Shown here: positions 34,353 to 43,829 of the stretch, in pieces
How the letters are laid out: each line of letters starts with the position of its first letter
Numbering within the stretch: position 1 is the first letter of the stretch
NCBI RefSeq assembly: GCF_023223525.1
Contig: NZ_JALPRX010000062.1
Location: 35,402-99,401 of the forward strand
Direction: 5' to 3'
From: Roseomonas acroporae
Lineage (GTDB): Bacteria > Pseudomonadota > Alphaproteobacteria > Acetobacterales > Acetobacteraceae
DNA length: 64,000 bases
Position numbers and translations under genes: made by a program
Notes under the pieces: generated by a model
Seen by the model: only the letters and a program-made list of their open reading frames with translations
The model's database searches: none
Told to the model about the DNA's origin: nothing

Positions 34353-37300
34353 ATGGCGCGCAAGCCCGTCACCGATATGTCGGCCTGGCCGTCGCTCACG
34401 CTCGAGGGAAACCTGATCGCGCCAGCCATGATCGCCGGCATCGATCGCCGGCAGGCCCCCGAGCAGACCGAAGCGGACTACCGTATCCGCAAAGGGCTGA
34501 CGATCCGCGAGGAAATTTCGACTGCCTTCCGTGTTGGCCAGTCCCACTTCGATGCTTTCGCGAAGCTGCACAACCCTTCGGCCGAGGCGACGCGGCGATT
34601 CGTGCGCGCCTTCCTGGCCGAAACCTTCGGCTTCGACGATCTCGCCCCGGCCGACGGCGCTGTCGCGTTCCTGAGCGGCGGGCGCGTGCCCGTCGTTGTG
34701 GTGCCGCCGGCCGAAGAGAAGCTCGACCGGCGCAGCCCGACGCTCTCGACGGATCGTTCGCGGTCGCCAGCCTTTGCGCTTCAGGATTATCTCAACGACA
34801 GCGACGCCGCACTTTGGGGCTTGGTGACAAACGGCGCCGTCATCCGCCTGATGCGGGACAACGCGTCACTGACGCGCCCCGCCTATATCGAAGCTGACCT
34901 TGCAGCGATCTTCACCAACGAGGACGCGGCCTCCTTCGCGGTCCTTTGGTCACTGATCCATCGGACCCGTTTCGGCGCCGCTGGCACGCCAGCGACGGAT
35001 TGTGTGCTGGAGCGCTGGCGCGACGCCGGAGCGCGCGAGGGCGAGGCGGCGCGCGAGCGGCTGGCCAGCCAGGTCGAAGTGGCGCTGAAAGTTCTCGGTT
35101 CAGGTTTCCTGGAGGCTAATCCCGACCTCGCGGCGCGGCTGCGTTCCGGTGAGGTCAACCTGACCGAATGGTTCAACGAGCTTCTGCGCCTCGTCTACCG
35201 CCTGATCTTCCTGATGGTGGCCGAAGACCGGAACCTGCTCCACCCAGACATCGCCAAACCGGAAGCGCGTAAGCTCTACGTCGAAGGCTACAGCCTCGCG
35301 GAGCTGCGCGCGCAATGCGTCCGCGCCGCGTCTTGGGACAAGCATCATGACCGCTTCGAGGCCATCAAGATCGTTTTTCGCGCCCTGGCCCACGGCCAGC
35401 CAGCGCTGGGTTTGCCGGCGCTGGGCGGCTTGTTCGCTGCCGATATGCTGCCACATCTGGAAACGGTGCGGCTGCGCAACCGCGCTCTCATGGAGGCGCT
35501 CTACCGGCTTTCCTGGCTTTCAGACAAGTCCGGCCTGGTGCCGGTAAATTGGCGGGCGATGGAAACCGAGGAACTGGGCTCGGTCTATGAATCGCTGCTG
35601 GAGCTGCAACCGCAACTCGGCGAAGACGGGAAGACGCTGCACTTTGCCTCGGAAGCCGCTGAGCAGAAGGGAAATCAGCGCAAGACGACCGGCTCCTACT
35701 ACACGCCGGACAGTCTGGTTCAGGCGCTGCTGGACACTGCGCTTGATCCCGTGCTGGACAAGACCGAGACGGAGGCCGCGGATCCGGCCGCCGCGCTACT
35801 GAAGCTTACCGTCATCGATCCCGCATGCGGCTCGGGTCACTTCCTCCTGGCGGCGGCGCGCCGTATCGCCACGCGTGTCGCGCGCATTCGCGCCGAGGGC
35901 ACGCCGTCCCTCGCAGACTTTCGGCACGCCCTGCGCGATGTGGCGAGGAACTGCATCCACGGCGTTGACCGCAATCCGATGGCGGTGGAGCTGACCAAGG
36001 TCGCGCTTTGGATCGAGACGGTAGACCCTGGCCTGCCGCTAGGTTTCTTCGACGCGCAAATCCGCTGCGGCGATGCCTTGTTCGGTGTGTTTGACCTAAA
36101 GGTGCTGGAAGAGGGCATCCCCGACGCCGCCTACAAGCCGTTGGCCGGCGACGACAAGGAGGTGGCGAAATACTACGCACAAAAGAACAGGCGCGAGCAG
36201 GCGGAGAAAGGCCGCGTCGCAGAGGGATTCGGGTTCAACCGTGCTCGCGATCTACTGCGCGACTTCCAGGCCTTGCGCGCCATGCCCGAGAACACGGTCG
36301 AGCAAATCGAGGCTAAGGCCGTCAGCCTACGAGCTCTGACGGCGCAGGGGGTCTCCGCCTGGCAGCTTGAGACGGCTTGTGACCTCTACGTTGCCGCTTT
36401 CCTGCTATCGAAGACGAAGGGCGGGCCGCATGCCGGCCCAGACGGCTTGCCGCGCCGGGGCGCCGAAATAGTGCCGACCTCCGGCACCCTCTGGGAGTGG
36501 CTACGGGGCGTACAGCCTTTCCCACCGTTGTTCGCAGCCGCCGTTGACGCCGCGCAGGCCGCGCGCGTCCTTCACTGGCCGTTGGAATTTCCCGACGTGA
36601 TGCAGCGCGGCGGGTTCAGCGTGGTGCTAGGCAACCCACCATGGGAGCGGGTCAAGCTACAGGAAGAGGAGTTCTTCGCGCTTAGAGACCAAGAGATTGC
36701 GACAGCGAAGAATGCTGCAGCTCGTAAGACGCTGATCGCTCAGCTGAGTGACACGAACCCACGTCTCGCACAAGAATGGCAGGATGCGTTGCGGATAGCG
36801 GCGACCGAGAGCCAATTCTTGCGGGAATCGGGGCGGTTCCCGCGAGGAGGCGTTGGTGATGTGAATACCTATGCCGTCTTCGCAGACCTTGCTTGGCAGG
36901 CTGTTGACTCATTAGGGCGGGCAGGCCTGATCGTTCCGAATGGGCTAGTGGTTGGCTTTACCTACAGGGAGTTCCTTCGGCAGCTCCTGTCTGAAAAATC
37001 GCTGGTGTCGTTCTACGGCTTCGAAAATGAAGATAAAATATTCAAGGACGTTCACAACGAGACGAAGTTCGGGCTCCTCACGATCGCCGGGCGGAACGTC
37101 AAGATCAATCAGCCATGGTTCACTGCACATATTCGGCAGCCATCAGAGATTGCTGATCCCCAGAAGCGGTATGCACTGACGGTCGATGAGATCAGGGCCA
37201 TCAACCCGAATACACTGAACCTCCCTGCCTTCCGCTGGTCGAGGGACGCCAAGGTAACGGCGGCCATCCACATGGGGGCGCCCATCCTTATCGAAAAATC

Positions 37301-38822
37301 TGGCAATACCGTTCTCCGCAACGACTGGAGCGTTGATCTCAAAGCAATGTTCCATATGGCCAACGACTCCGGTCATTTCATCGACCATGAGGACGTTGCA
37401 CCACGGATCAAAGAGCGACGCGGCGCGCTCGCAATCCTCGATGATGATCGTCAGGTATACCCTCTATACGAAGGCAAGATGTTCTGGCACTTCGATCACC
37501 GGTACGGCACCTACGAGGACCAGACAGAAAAGCAGGCGAACAAGGGAGTGCTTCCGCGCGTCACTGATGATCAACATGCTGACCAAAATTATAGGATAGA
37601 ACCTCGCTATTGGGTCGATGCATCCTTGACTGACACAGCGTTGTCGGATGCATCTGGCCGAAGGTGGTTTTACGCATGGCGTGATGTCGGTCCTTCAGAA
37701 AGGACGCTCGTAGGAACACTTCTTCCGAAGACGGCTGCAGGTCACAAAGCGCCATTAATGACTTGCGGTTTGCCGACTAGTGAAGGCGCAACTCTCGCTG
37801 TCATTTTGAGTAGTCTTGTGGCGGATTACTGCGTTCGACAAAAATCCGCCGCTATGACTTTTTTTGTGGTTGAGCAAATCGCGGTGTTGGACCGAATTCG
37901 GCTTCAACAGAAGGCCTCTTGGCTCGGCGAGAGCCCAATAAGTTGGCTTAAGCCAAGAGCCCTCGAGTTATACTATTCAAACGTGGAGCTGAAGGGATTT
38001 GCGGAGGAATTGGGGTGGACAGGCGGACCGTTCGTGTGGCGTTCGGACAGAAGGGCGGCGATGCAGGCCGAGATCGATGCTGCCATTATGCACCTCTACG
38101 GACTGGATCGTTCCCAGGTGGAATGGATTTTGGACTCATTTACAGTCCTTCGGAAATACGAAGAGCGCGACTATAGGGAATTCCGCACGAAGCGACTCGT
38201 GCTGACTGCCTACGACGCAATGGCGAAAGCAAAGGAGTTGGGTATTGCCTACGCCACGCCTCTTTCGCCGTTGCCCGCCGACCCCAGCCTATCTCATCCA
38301 ACAAGCACTACGGCGGCAATAGGGACTGCAGGCGTTCTGCCCGACGGAGCCTGGATGCGCGCAGCGCAGCAGCCGAATGACGCCGGCGCTGCCCTGACTG
38401 CGATCCTGAAGGCGATCGACGGGCCGACACCGAGCCGGACCATCCGTCTCGCCGCTGCAATGATGCTGGAACCACACCTTCTGACGCCATTGCTTCCGGA
38501 AGCACGGGCAAGGGAGTGGCGGCGCCTGGTCGGGCAGGAGTCACAGCCACGCACCGGCAATGTGGTCGGCTTCGCAGCGCGCACCAATCAAGGCTGGGGT
38601 GCCGCCGTCTCCAACCATCGCGGCAATGGGCGCCTGATTGAAAACCTATCGGCGGGAACATGGATGCCAGGGCCTGGCCTTGATGCCTTCGACACCGCCG
38701 GTTGGCCGGACGGCCGGGCAGGATTCGTGCTGGAAGCACTGGCTGCGCTCGACCTGAATGCGACCGTCACCTCAATGCCGGACGAGGTTCGGGATTGGAT
38801 CGCGCATGCCTCAGCAGCATGA
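34353..38822 (+). CDS. Eco57I/PglX-type adenine-N6 DNA methyltransferase
   Basis: A 1489-residue methylase, far longer than a simple type II enzyme and close to PglX/DrmMI in plan. TTGSYYTPDSLVQALL (near residue 446) and DPACGSGHFLLAAARR (near 488) are the SAM-binding region. GNPPWERVKL (near 760) is the NPPW catalytic motif of N6-adenine enzymes. The region after it (about 36640-38280) probably recognises the target sequence and is visibly AT-richer than the ends. In phage-defence operons such enzymes mark host DNA as self. I see no separate endonuclease motif. Confidence 0.88.
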   Translation: MARKPVTDMSAWPSLTLEGNLIAPAMIAGIDRRQAPEQTEADYRIRKGLTIREEISTAFRVGQSHFDAFAKLHNPSAEATRRFVRAFLAETFGFDDLAPADGAVAFLSGGRVPVVVVPPAEEKLDRRSPTLSTDRSRSPAFALQDYLNDSDAALWGLVTNGAVIRLMRDNASLTRPAYIEADLAAIFTNEDAASFAVLWSLIHRTRFGAAGTPATDCVLERWRDAGAREGEAARERLASQVEVALKVLGSGFLEANPDLAARLRSGEVNLTEWFNELLRLVYRLIFLMVAEDRNLLHPDIAKPEARKLYVEGYSLAELRAQCVRAASWDKHHDRFEAIKIVFRALAHGQPALGLPALGGLFAADMLPHLETVRLRNRALMEALYRLSWLSDKSGLVPVNWRAMETEELGSVYESLLELQPQLGEDGKTLHFASEAAEQKGNQRKTTGSYYTPDSLVQALLDTALDPVLDKTETEAADPAAALLKLTVIDPACGSGHFLLAAARRIATRVARIRAEGTPSLADFRHALRDVARNCIHGVDRNPMAVELTKVALWIETVDPGLPLGFFDAQIRCGDALFGVFDLKVLEEGIPDAAYKPLAGDDKEVAKYYAQKNRREQAEKGRVAEGFGFNRARDLLRDFQALRAMPENTVEQIEAKAVSLRALTAQGVSAWQLETACDLYVAAFLLSKTKGGPHAGPDGLPRRGAEIVPTSGTLWEWLRGVQPFPPLFAAAVDAAQAARVLHWPLEFPDVMQRGGFSVVLGNPPWERVKLQEEEFFALRDQEIATAKNAAARKTLIAQLSDTNPRLAQEWQDALRIAATESQFLRESGRFPRGGVGDVNTYAVFADLAWQAVDSLGRAGLIVPNGLVVGFTYREFLRQLLSEKSLVSFYGFENEDKIFKDVHNETKFGLLTIAGRNVKINQPWFTAHIRQPSEIADPQKRYALTVDEIRAINPNTLNLPAFRWSRDAKVTAAIHMGAPILIEKSGNTVLRNDWSVDLKAMFHMANDSGHFIDHEDVAPRIKERRGALAILDDDRQVYPLYEGKMFWHFDHRYGTYEDQTEKQANKGVLPRVTDDQHADQNYRIEPRYWVDASLTDTALSDASGRRWFYAWRDVGPSERTLVGTLLPKTAAGHKAPLMTCGLPTSEGATLAVILSSLVADYCVRQKSAAMTFFVVEQIAVLDRIRLQQKASWLGESPISWLKPRALELYYSNVELKGFAEELGWTGGPFVWRSDRRAAMQAEIDAAIMHLYGLDRSQVEWILDSFTVLRKYEERDYREFRTKRLVLTAYDAMAKAKELGIAYATPLSPLPADPSLSHPTSTTAAIGTAGVLPDGAWMRAAQQPNDAGAALTAILKAIDGPTPSRTIRLAAAMMLEPHLLTPLLPEARAREWRRLVGQESQPRTGNVVGFAARTNQGWGAAVSNHRGNGRLIENLSAGTWMPGPGLDAFDTAGWPDGRAGFVLEALAALDLNATVTSMPDEVRDWIAHASAA

Positions 38823-40785
38823 GATATTCGCTCCCGCGAAGCTCAGCCTAACCGTCCCGGCAGGCCTGAATGGGCCACGCCTCTGGGTGCGCCGTCTGGC
38901 GATTTGGGAAGCGCCAGGCGGCCAGAAGATCCGCGACATCGAGCTTCGCCAGGGACTCAACATCGTCTGGTCCCCAGACGGCTTCGATGACAGCAGCGCT
39001 GGCGGCGTGCGCGCCATAGGTCACGGAAGCGGCAAAACCCTTTTTTGCCGCCTGCTGCGCTACTGCCTCGGCGAGCAGCGTTTCGCCGACGAAACCCAAC
39101 GGGAACGCATCGCGCTCGCCTTTCCTAATGGCATCGTCGGCGCGGAGGTGGTGCTTGACAACGTGTGCTGGGCCGTCGTGCGGCCACTGGGCATCCGGCG
39201 CCGGCATGTGGCGATCGCCGACGGCAACCTTGATGAGATCGCCGCTGGCGATGGCGCGACGACAAGCATCGATCCGCTGGTCGAGGCCATCGAACATGCC
39301 ATCGTGACGCCTGGCGTTGCGGCGCTGGCTCGCCTTCAGCCGGACCAAAAAGCATGGCCGATCGCCCTCGCCTGGCTTACCCGCGATCAGGAATGCCGCT
39401 TCGACGATGTTCTCGACTGGCGTTCGCCAGCATCCGGCTCCGATGCGCCGCTTCCAGCGAGCGGACGTGAGACCGGGCCTCGGCGTGAAGCGCTTCGGGC
39501 ATTCCTTCTGGCGATCACCGAAGAGGAACAGCAAACGCGGCGGGGGGAGGAAGCGCTGCGAACCGAAGTCGCCACGGCGGAGCGGGAAGCGTCGTACCTC
39601 GATTGGGATCGCGGCAGACGCCACGATCGATTGATTGATCAACTTGGCTTTGCCGGACAAACCGTGCCGGAGATGCCCTTGCTTCTGGAGCTGTTTCGCA
39701 AGGCTGCCGATGAGCGGCTCGCAGCGGCCGCTCAGCTTCCGACAGGCGACACCGCGGAACTTGGGCAAGCCCGAAAGGGATTGCAGGAAGCCCGCGAAGA
39801 ACTGCGGCGCACCGACGAAGAGCGCATCCGCCTGGAGGCCCAGATACCGGCGGAGAAGCACGTCCTGACTCTGCTCTCAAGCGAAATTCCGAGTCTGTCA
39901 GCGGCGGCGGAGAATGCGGCGAGTCAGGTGTGTCCGGTCTGTGAGGTGCCGATTGACAAGGCGCTCGCGGAGAAATGCGGTTTGTCCCACAAGCTGCACA
40001 ATGAGACGGAATGCAGAGTCAGGCTCGCCGCGAAGCGTCAGGAGATCGGCGATCAGAACCAAAAGATCGATGGTTTGGAGGCTAGGCTGAAGGCCCTTCA
40101 GCCTGCCGCCGCTCTCGCGCGCCAGCGGGTCGAGCAGGCGGAGACGCGCGTTCAAGCCATCGAAAGCGTGCGCGACACGCGTGCGTCGGCCTGGCAGGCC
40201 GCGACACGACTCAAGGAAGGGGTCGAGCGCTTTTCCGAGCTATCGATCGAGCGAGATGAGGTGCGAAAGCGGTTGCGCAACCTTGAGGACAGATTGACCA
40301 AGGAACGGGAGCGGCTTGCGGCCTTCCGCGACAAGCAGGGCCTGACCTTCGGTCGAATAACGGAGAAATTCTCAGCCATCATTCGTCGCCTGGTAAACGA
40401 GAATGCGAAGGGAGCCGTGACGCTGAGCGGCGATAGGCTGCAATTGACCGTCGATGTCGATGGCGATCGCCGTACAGCCGCCATCGAGTCCCTGAAGGTA
40501 TTGGCTTTCGACCTCGCCTGCCTCTGTTTGAGCATTGAGGGCGCGACGCGCCTCCCCGCATTCCTCGTCCACGACAGCCCCCGTGAGGCCGATCTCGGCC
40601 TGAGCATCTATGACGAGCTGTTCCGCCTGATGCGCGAACTTGAGGAGATGACAGGAACAACGGCTTTTCAGTACATCGTGACGACCACCACCCGTCCTCC
40701 CGATGACCTCCGCTGCGATCCTTGGCTGAGACTGACTCTGAAGGGAGCGCCTGGGCCGGAACGTCTGATGGCGCGCGATCTGTAG
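38806..40785 (+). CDS. Rad50/SMC-like ATPase with CPVC motif
   Basis: A 659-residue ATPase. GHGSGKTLFCRLL (near residue 72) is the P-loop. A long coiled-coil region (about 260-520) contains CPVCEVP near 375, a CxxC like the Rad50 zinc hook, though a second Cys (EKC) sits close by. FLVHDSPRE near 585 is the Walker B/D-loop of ABC-type ATPases. ATG 38806 overlaps the methylase end by 17 nt. Coiled-coil ATPases commonly act as DNA-state sensors that license a nuclease. With the helicase and methylase it recalls the helicase-methylase-ATPase (Hma) class. Confidence 0.82.
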   Translation: MPQQHEIFAPAKLSLTVPAGLNGPRLWVRRLAIWEAPGGQKIRDIELRQGLNIVWSPDGFDDSSAGGVRAIGHGSGKTLFCRLLRYCLGEQRFADETQRERIALAFPNGIVGAEVVLDNVCWAVVRPLGIRRRHVAIADGNLDEIAAGDGATTSIDPLVEAIEHAIVTPGVAALARLQPDQKAWPIALAWLTRDQECRFDDVLDWRSPASGSDAPLPASGRETGPRREALRAFLLAITEEEQQTRRGEEALRTEVATAEREASYLDWDRGRRHDRLIDQLGFAGQTVPEMPLLLELFRKAADERLAAAAQLPTGDTAELGQARKGLQEAREELRRTDEERIRLEAQIPAEKHVLTLLSSEIPSLSAAAENAASQVCPVCEVPIDKALAEKCGLSHKLHNETECRVRLAAKRQEIGDQNQKIDGLEARLKALQPAAALARQRVEQAETRVQAIESVRDTRASAWQAATRLKEGVERFSELSIERDEVRKRLRNLEDRLTKERERLAAFRDKQGLTFGRITEKFSAIIRRLVNENAKGAVTLSGDRLQLTVDVDGDRRTAAIESLKVLAFDLACLCLSIEGATRLPAFLVHDSPREADLGLSIYDELFRLMRELEEMTGTTAFQYIVTTTTRPPDDLRCDPWLRLTLKGAPGPERLMARDL

Positions 40786-40792
40786 GTGGGCG

Positions 40793-41563
40793 ATGATTGA
40801 AACGCCCCAGTCCTTTGTGGTCCGCGAGGAATGCGAGAAGGCCGCCTCGCAGAACGGCTTTCGTCGTGTTCTGGGCGAGGAGGCAGGATGGCGAGCATTC
40901 GCGTCCACTACGGCGCACGGCGTTATCTATCTGGCCGCCGAGGGCGCCAACGGGCGATGGTTTCTCGCTGTAGACCATGCTGGCGTAGTCGCTGAGCTCG
41001 AACCGCCCTCGGCTGATGTGCAAGGCCCCGGCAAAGCCCGTTACGCCTTTGCGACGCTGCGTGAACTCTACGCTGCGCTCGATCGAGTCTACACGCTTGG
41101 CATCAGCCTCCCTGACGCGCCGCTGCGCGAATTCGAAACCCGCGTCGCCAATCTGCCGCGGACCACCGAGGCCGAGCGTCTCGTAGTACAGCGGATCGGC
41201 CAGGACATTTTCCGTGCCCGGCTGATGGACTACTGGCAGGGCCGCTGTCCCCTGACCGGCATCACCGACGCAGCCCTACTTCGTGCCTCTCACATCGTCC
41301 CCTGGGCGGAATGCGAGACCGACGCGGAAAGGCTCGACGTGCATAACGGGCTCCTCCTCTCGGCGTTGTGGGATGCCGCATTCGACCGCGCGCTGGTGAC
41401 CTTCGACGACCAGGGCAGGCCCGAGTTCTCGCCGAGTCTCAGCGAGCAGGCGCGCGACGAGCTCCGCTGGAATTCACCGATTTCGCTGACTGACGAGCAT
41501 CGCCGGCGGCTTGCCCGCCATCGCGAGCGGGCGCGCGGGCCTAGTCATGACGCGGGTCCGTGA
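40793..41563 (+). CDS. HNH endonuclease, last gene of the five-gene operon
   Basis: A 256-residue protein. The C-terminal half holds an HNH nuclease core: RASHIVPWAECETDAERLDV, then HNGLLLSALWDAAFDRALVT. The N-terminal half (about 1-115) is an unrecognised mixed alpha/beta domain that might sense a ligand or DNA feature. It starts 7 nt after the ATPase stop, so it belongs to the operon and is the most obvious effector nuclease. It ends convergently, overlapping the 3' end of the minus-strand HEPN-like gene by 19 nt. Confidence 0.85.
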   Translation: MIETPQSFVVREECEKAASQNGFRRVLGEEAGWRAFASTTAHGVIYLAAEGANGRWFLAVDHAGVVAELEPPSADVQGPGKARYAFATLRELYAALDRVYTLGISLPDAPLREFETRVANLPRTTEAERLVVQRIGQDIFRARLMDYWQGRCPLTGITDAALLRASHIVPWAECETDAERLDVHNGLLLSALWDAAFDRALVTFDDQGRPEFSPSLSEQARDELRWNSPISLTDEHRRRLARHRERARGPSHDAGP

Positions 41564-42135
41564 CGACCCAGCCTGATCTCCGCGACCGCAGAAACCAATG
41601 CAGTGTTGAGCGCCAGCATGGCAGCTTGCAGGTGCGGCAGGCTGACATAGGCTTCGAACTCGATGGGCGCGTCCCCCGCGTCGATCGGCGTTCCGTAGTT
41701 GCCATAGCGGAATGCGGTCGAATTTGGATCGATGGCGGCCAATTCCTTCATTCGCCTCACGATCCAAGCAGGGACATCTTGCCCATATTTCCTCTTGACC
41801 ATTTCTACGAAGCTATCGGTGAGGCCGGTCAAATCGTGAGTTCGCTTGGAAGCGGGCAATGCGGCTTTAAGAATGAGTTCGCAGGAGTGCCGATAGAGGA
41901 ATAGCGCTGCATTGCCGACCTGATAGTCGGCAATACGCTTCTCCTTGATCGCGTCGACCAGCTCATTGGCGGCCGCGAAATATTCTTCGGCAAGGGAGGC
42001 GGTGTTGGCCTGCATCATACCGCCGATCGCGAAGCCGTGTGGGCCGGACCATTCGTCCTCACGAGCGTGATCTCCGGTAAGCTCCTCGAAGAGTGGCCGG
42101 GTCATGGTTTCTTCAGTAAAGATGCTAGCGCGCAT
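41545..42135 (-). CDS. HEPN-like helical protein
   Basis: A 196-residue protein, last of a three-gene minus-strand cassette. The segment AALFLYRHSCELILKAALPA followed by THDLTGL resembles helical HEPN-type proteins found in defence loci, but no R-x4-6-H catalytic motif is evident, so it may be a non-catalytic partner. ATG 42135 lies 5 nt after the stop of the HNH gene; ATG 42105 is an alternative. I cannot name a family with certainty. Confidence 0.65.
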   Translation of the reverse strand: MRASIFTEETMTRPLFEELTGDHAREDEWSGPHGFAIGGMMQANTASLAEEYFAAANELVDAIKEKRIADYQVGNAALFLYRHSCELILKAALPASKRTHDLTGLTDSFVEMVKRKYGQDVPAWIVRRMKELAAIDPNSTAFRYGNYGTPIDAGDAPIEFEAYVSLPHLQAAMLALNTALVSAVAEIRLGRHGPAS

Positions 42136-42140
42136 CTGAG

Positions 42141-43124
42141 TCAGGCCTCGCCCTTGGCGTCCGCCGGCTCAGATTCGGCCATGGAGTCGAAACCGAAGAC
42201 GGCTGGAACCTTCTCGCCCTTGACAGGCTCCCGGCCGGTTAGATTCTCGACGGTCACGCGAGGCAGGCCATAGCGTGCCGGGTCGGGTGTGCCCGGCGTC
42301 GGGAAAGCCGGAAGAGACAGGGTCTTGCCATCGATGCACTTGTCCTGGGAGATCGACGGCAGGAACACCTGCAGCACTTCGTTTCCGTAGGCGAAAGTGA
42401 AGAAGGCGTAGGGGACCGCATCGATTCCCGTGCGACGCCGCATAAGCATGAGGACGATGAGGTCATTCCGCATCGGCCCGGGAATGAAAGTCCGGAACAC
42501 TGGAAACTGGGCGGCGAAGTTACGCGCGTGGTCGGGATCGCGAATCCACTCGTAGGTTTCGCGGAAGTGCTGGGTCTCCGCTTCAGGAATCAGGGTTAGC
42601 CCGATTTTGACCAGGCCCTTGAGCGCCGCCACGGGGATGTAAGTGTCCCGGTGAAGCTGGAAGCGGACCTGCTTGGTCTCATCGTCTAGCTCGAAGAACG
42701 GCTCGTCCTCATACTCCTTCAGTCGGAATCCCGTGCCGGAATATTCCACGCGCCAACCCTTTTCGGGCCCGGGCTTCTTGATCGTCGGCACCCCGCTGCG
42801 ACCTCTGATCCGAGAGAGCGTGCGCATCGGCTTGGTCCAGTTGCCGAGATGGTTCTCGATCCCCTCGCCGAAAAGATGATTGCAGGCATCGCATTCATAG
42901 TTGCTGAACAGCCCCGTGTTGCCGAATGCGGCCGGAAGGGCGTGGGCCTCATCCTTGAAGGTAACTGCGGGTTCGTCCTTGCCACAGAAGCGGCAATGTC
43001 GCGGACGCTCGCCGCTCCCCAGCGTCAGCTTCATGCCGGGTTGAAGAAAGATAGGTTCGGCACCAGCATAGTGCCGGTCGTAGAAGGCGGCGGCGGCGAT
43101 GGTCGCGGCTGGCAGATCGGTCAT
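42141..43124 (-). CDS. HNH-type zinc endonuclease-like protein
   Basis: A 327-residue protein. Near residue 45 begins CRFCGK, then KDEAHALPAAFGN and YECDACNHLFGEGIENHLG: a C-x2-C ... H ... C-x2-C-N ... H arrangement typical of zinc-bound HNH nucleases. The long C-terminal part has no motif I know. It sits between the 184-residue protein and the HEPN-like protein, with gaps of 16 and 5 nt, so the three are one operon. The frame extends upstream, but ATG 43124 avoids overlap with the previous gene. Confidence 0.75.
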   Translation of the reverse strand: MTDLPAATIAAAAFYDRHYAGAEPIFLQPGMKLTLGSGERPRHCRFCGKDEPAVTFKDEAHALPAAFGNTGLFSNYECDACNHLFGEGIENHLGNWTKPMRTLSRIRGRSGVPTIKKPGPEKGWRVEYSGTGFRLKEYEDEPFFELDDETKQVRFQLHRDTYIPVAALKGLVKIGLTLIPEAETQHFRETYEWIRDPDHARNFAAQFPVFRTFIPGPMRNDLIVLMLMRRRTGIDAVPYAFFTFAYGNEVLQVFLPSISQDKCIDGKTLSLPAFPTPGTPDPARYGLPRVTVENLTGREPVKGEKVPAVFGFDSMAESEPADAKGEA

Positions 43125-43140
43125 CTTCAGAGCATCCCCA

Positions 43141-43695
43141 TCATGCCCGCCGCAGCATTCTCTCGATGCGCACGCGCTGGTAGCCGTGCGCATGCACATG
43201 CTGGCGGAGCTGGCGGATGTCGCGCACGCCAAATGCGACGGCGGCCTTCAAGGGGCTGGCGAACGTCGCGTAGTAGCACCAGCGGGCGTCCTCGGGGAGC
43301 GCGGCGTTCTGGCGACGGTCGGTAAGAACCACGTCGCGCGGATCGCTCGTGTTGCGGAAGGCGTGAAAGGTGATCCAGTCGGCGCGACGATAGCGCGCCG
43401 CCTTGCTGAACGGCACCGACTGGACCTTCACGTCGCTCTGGTCGAGCACCCAATCGCGCTGCTCCAAAATCTGCCGGACCATATGACCAACCATCTGCTT
43501 CACGCGGTCGGCCAGGACCTCCTCGCGAAACTCGGCGAGGAGCTGCTCCTCGATACCTTCCACGGCCGGCTTGCTCAGCTCCGAAGCCGTTTCCAGGCGC
43601 GCGACATTCTCCGGCGTCGTCAGGAACGACCAGATGCGTTGACCGAGATCCGTCGCGTAGAGCGAGGCAAATTTGTCGGGGCTGTAGGCGAACAT
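43141..43695 (-). CDS. Unknown protein opening the HNH/HEPN-like cassette
   Basis: A 184-residue protein with an alpha-helical N-terminal half (SPDKFASLYATDLGQRIWSF, ELSKPAVEGIEEQLLAEFRE) and a beta-rich C-terminal half ending RQHVHAHGYQRVRIERMLRRA, strongly basic. ATG 43695 is set by AAAGGAGG 7 nt upstream. It is the first gene of the cassette and faces away from gajA, with a shared 134-nt promoter region. I do not recognise it; the basic tail could bind nucleic acid. Confidence 0.7.
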   Translation of the reverse strand: MFAYSPDKFASLYATDLGQRIWSFLTTPENVARLETASELSKPAVEGIEEQLLAEFREEVLADRVKQMVGHMVRQILEQRDWVLDQSDVKVQSVPFSKAARYRRADWITFHAFRNTSDPRDVVLTDRRQNAALPEDARWCYYATFASPLKAAVAFGVRDIRQLRQHVHAHGYQRVRIERMLRRA

Positions 43696-43829
43696 GAGCG
43701 GCCCTCCTTTACCGGGCAGATATGGCCGGTTATAGATGCTTGTCAATGCGGCGCAAAGAGGGCGGTCCCGGGTGCCAAAAGGCGCTAGAGGCCGATACCG
43801 GGCGCGCACGTCGGACTTTGGGAGGGGCT

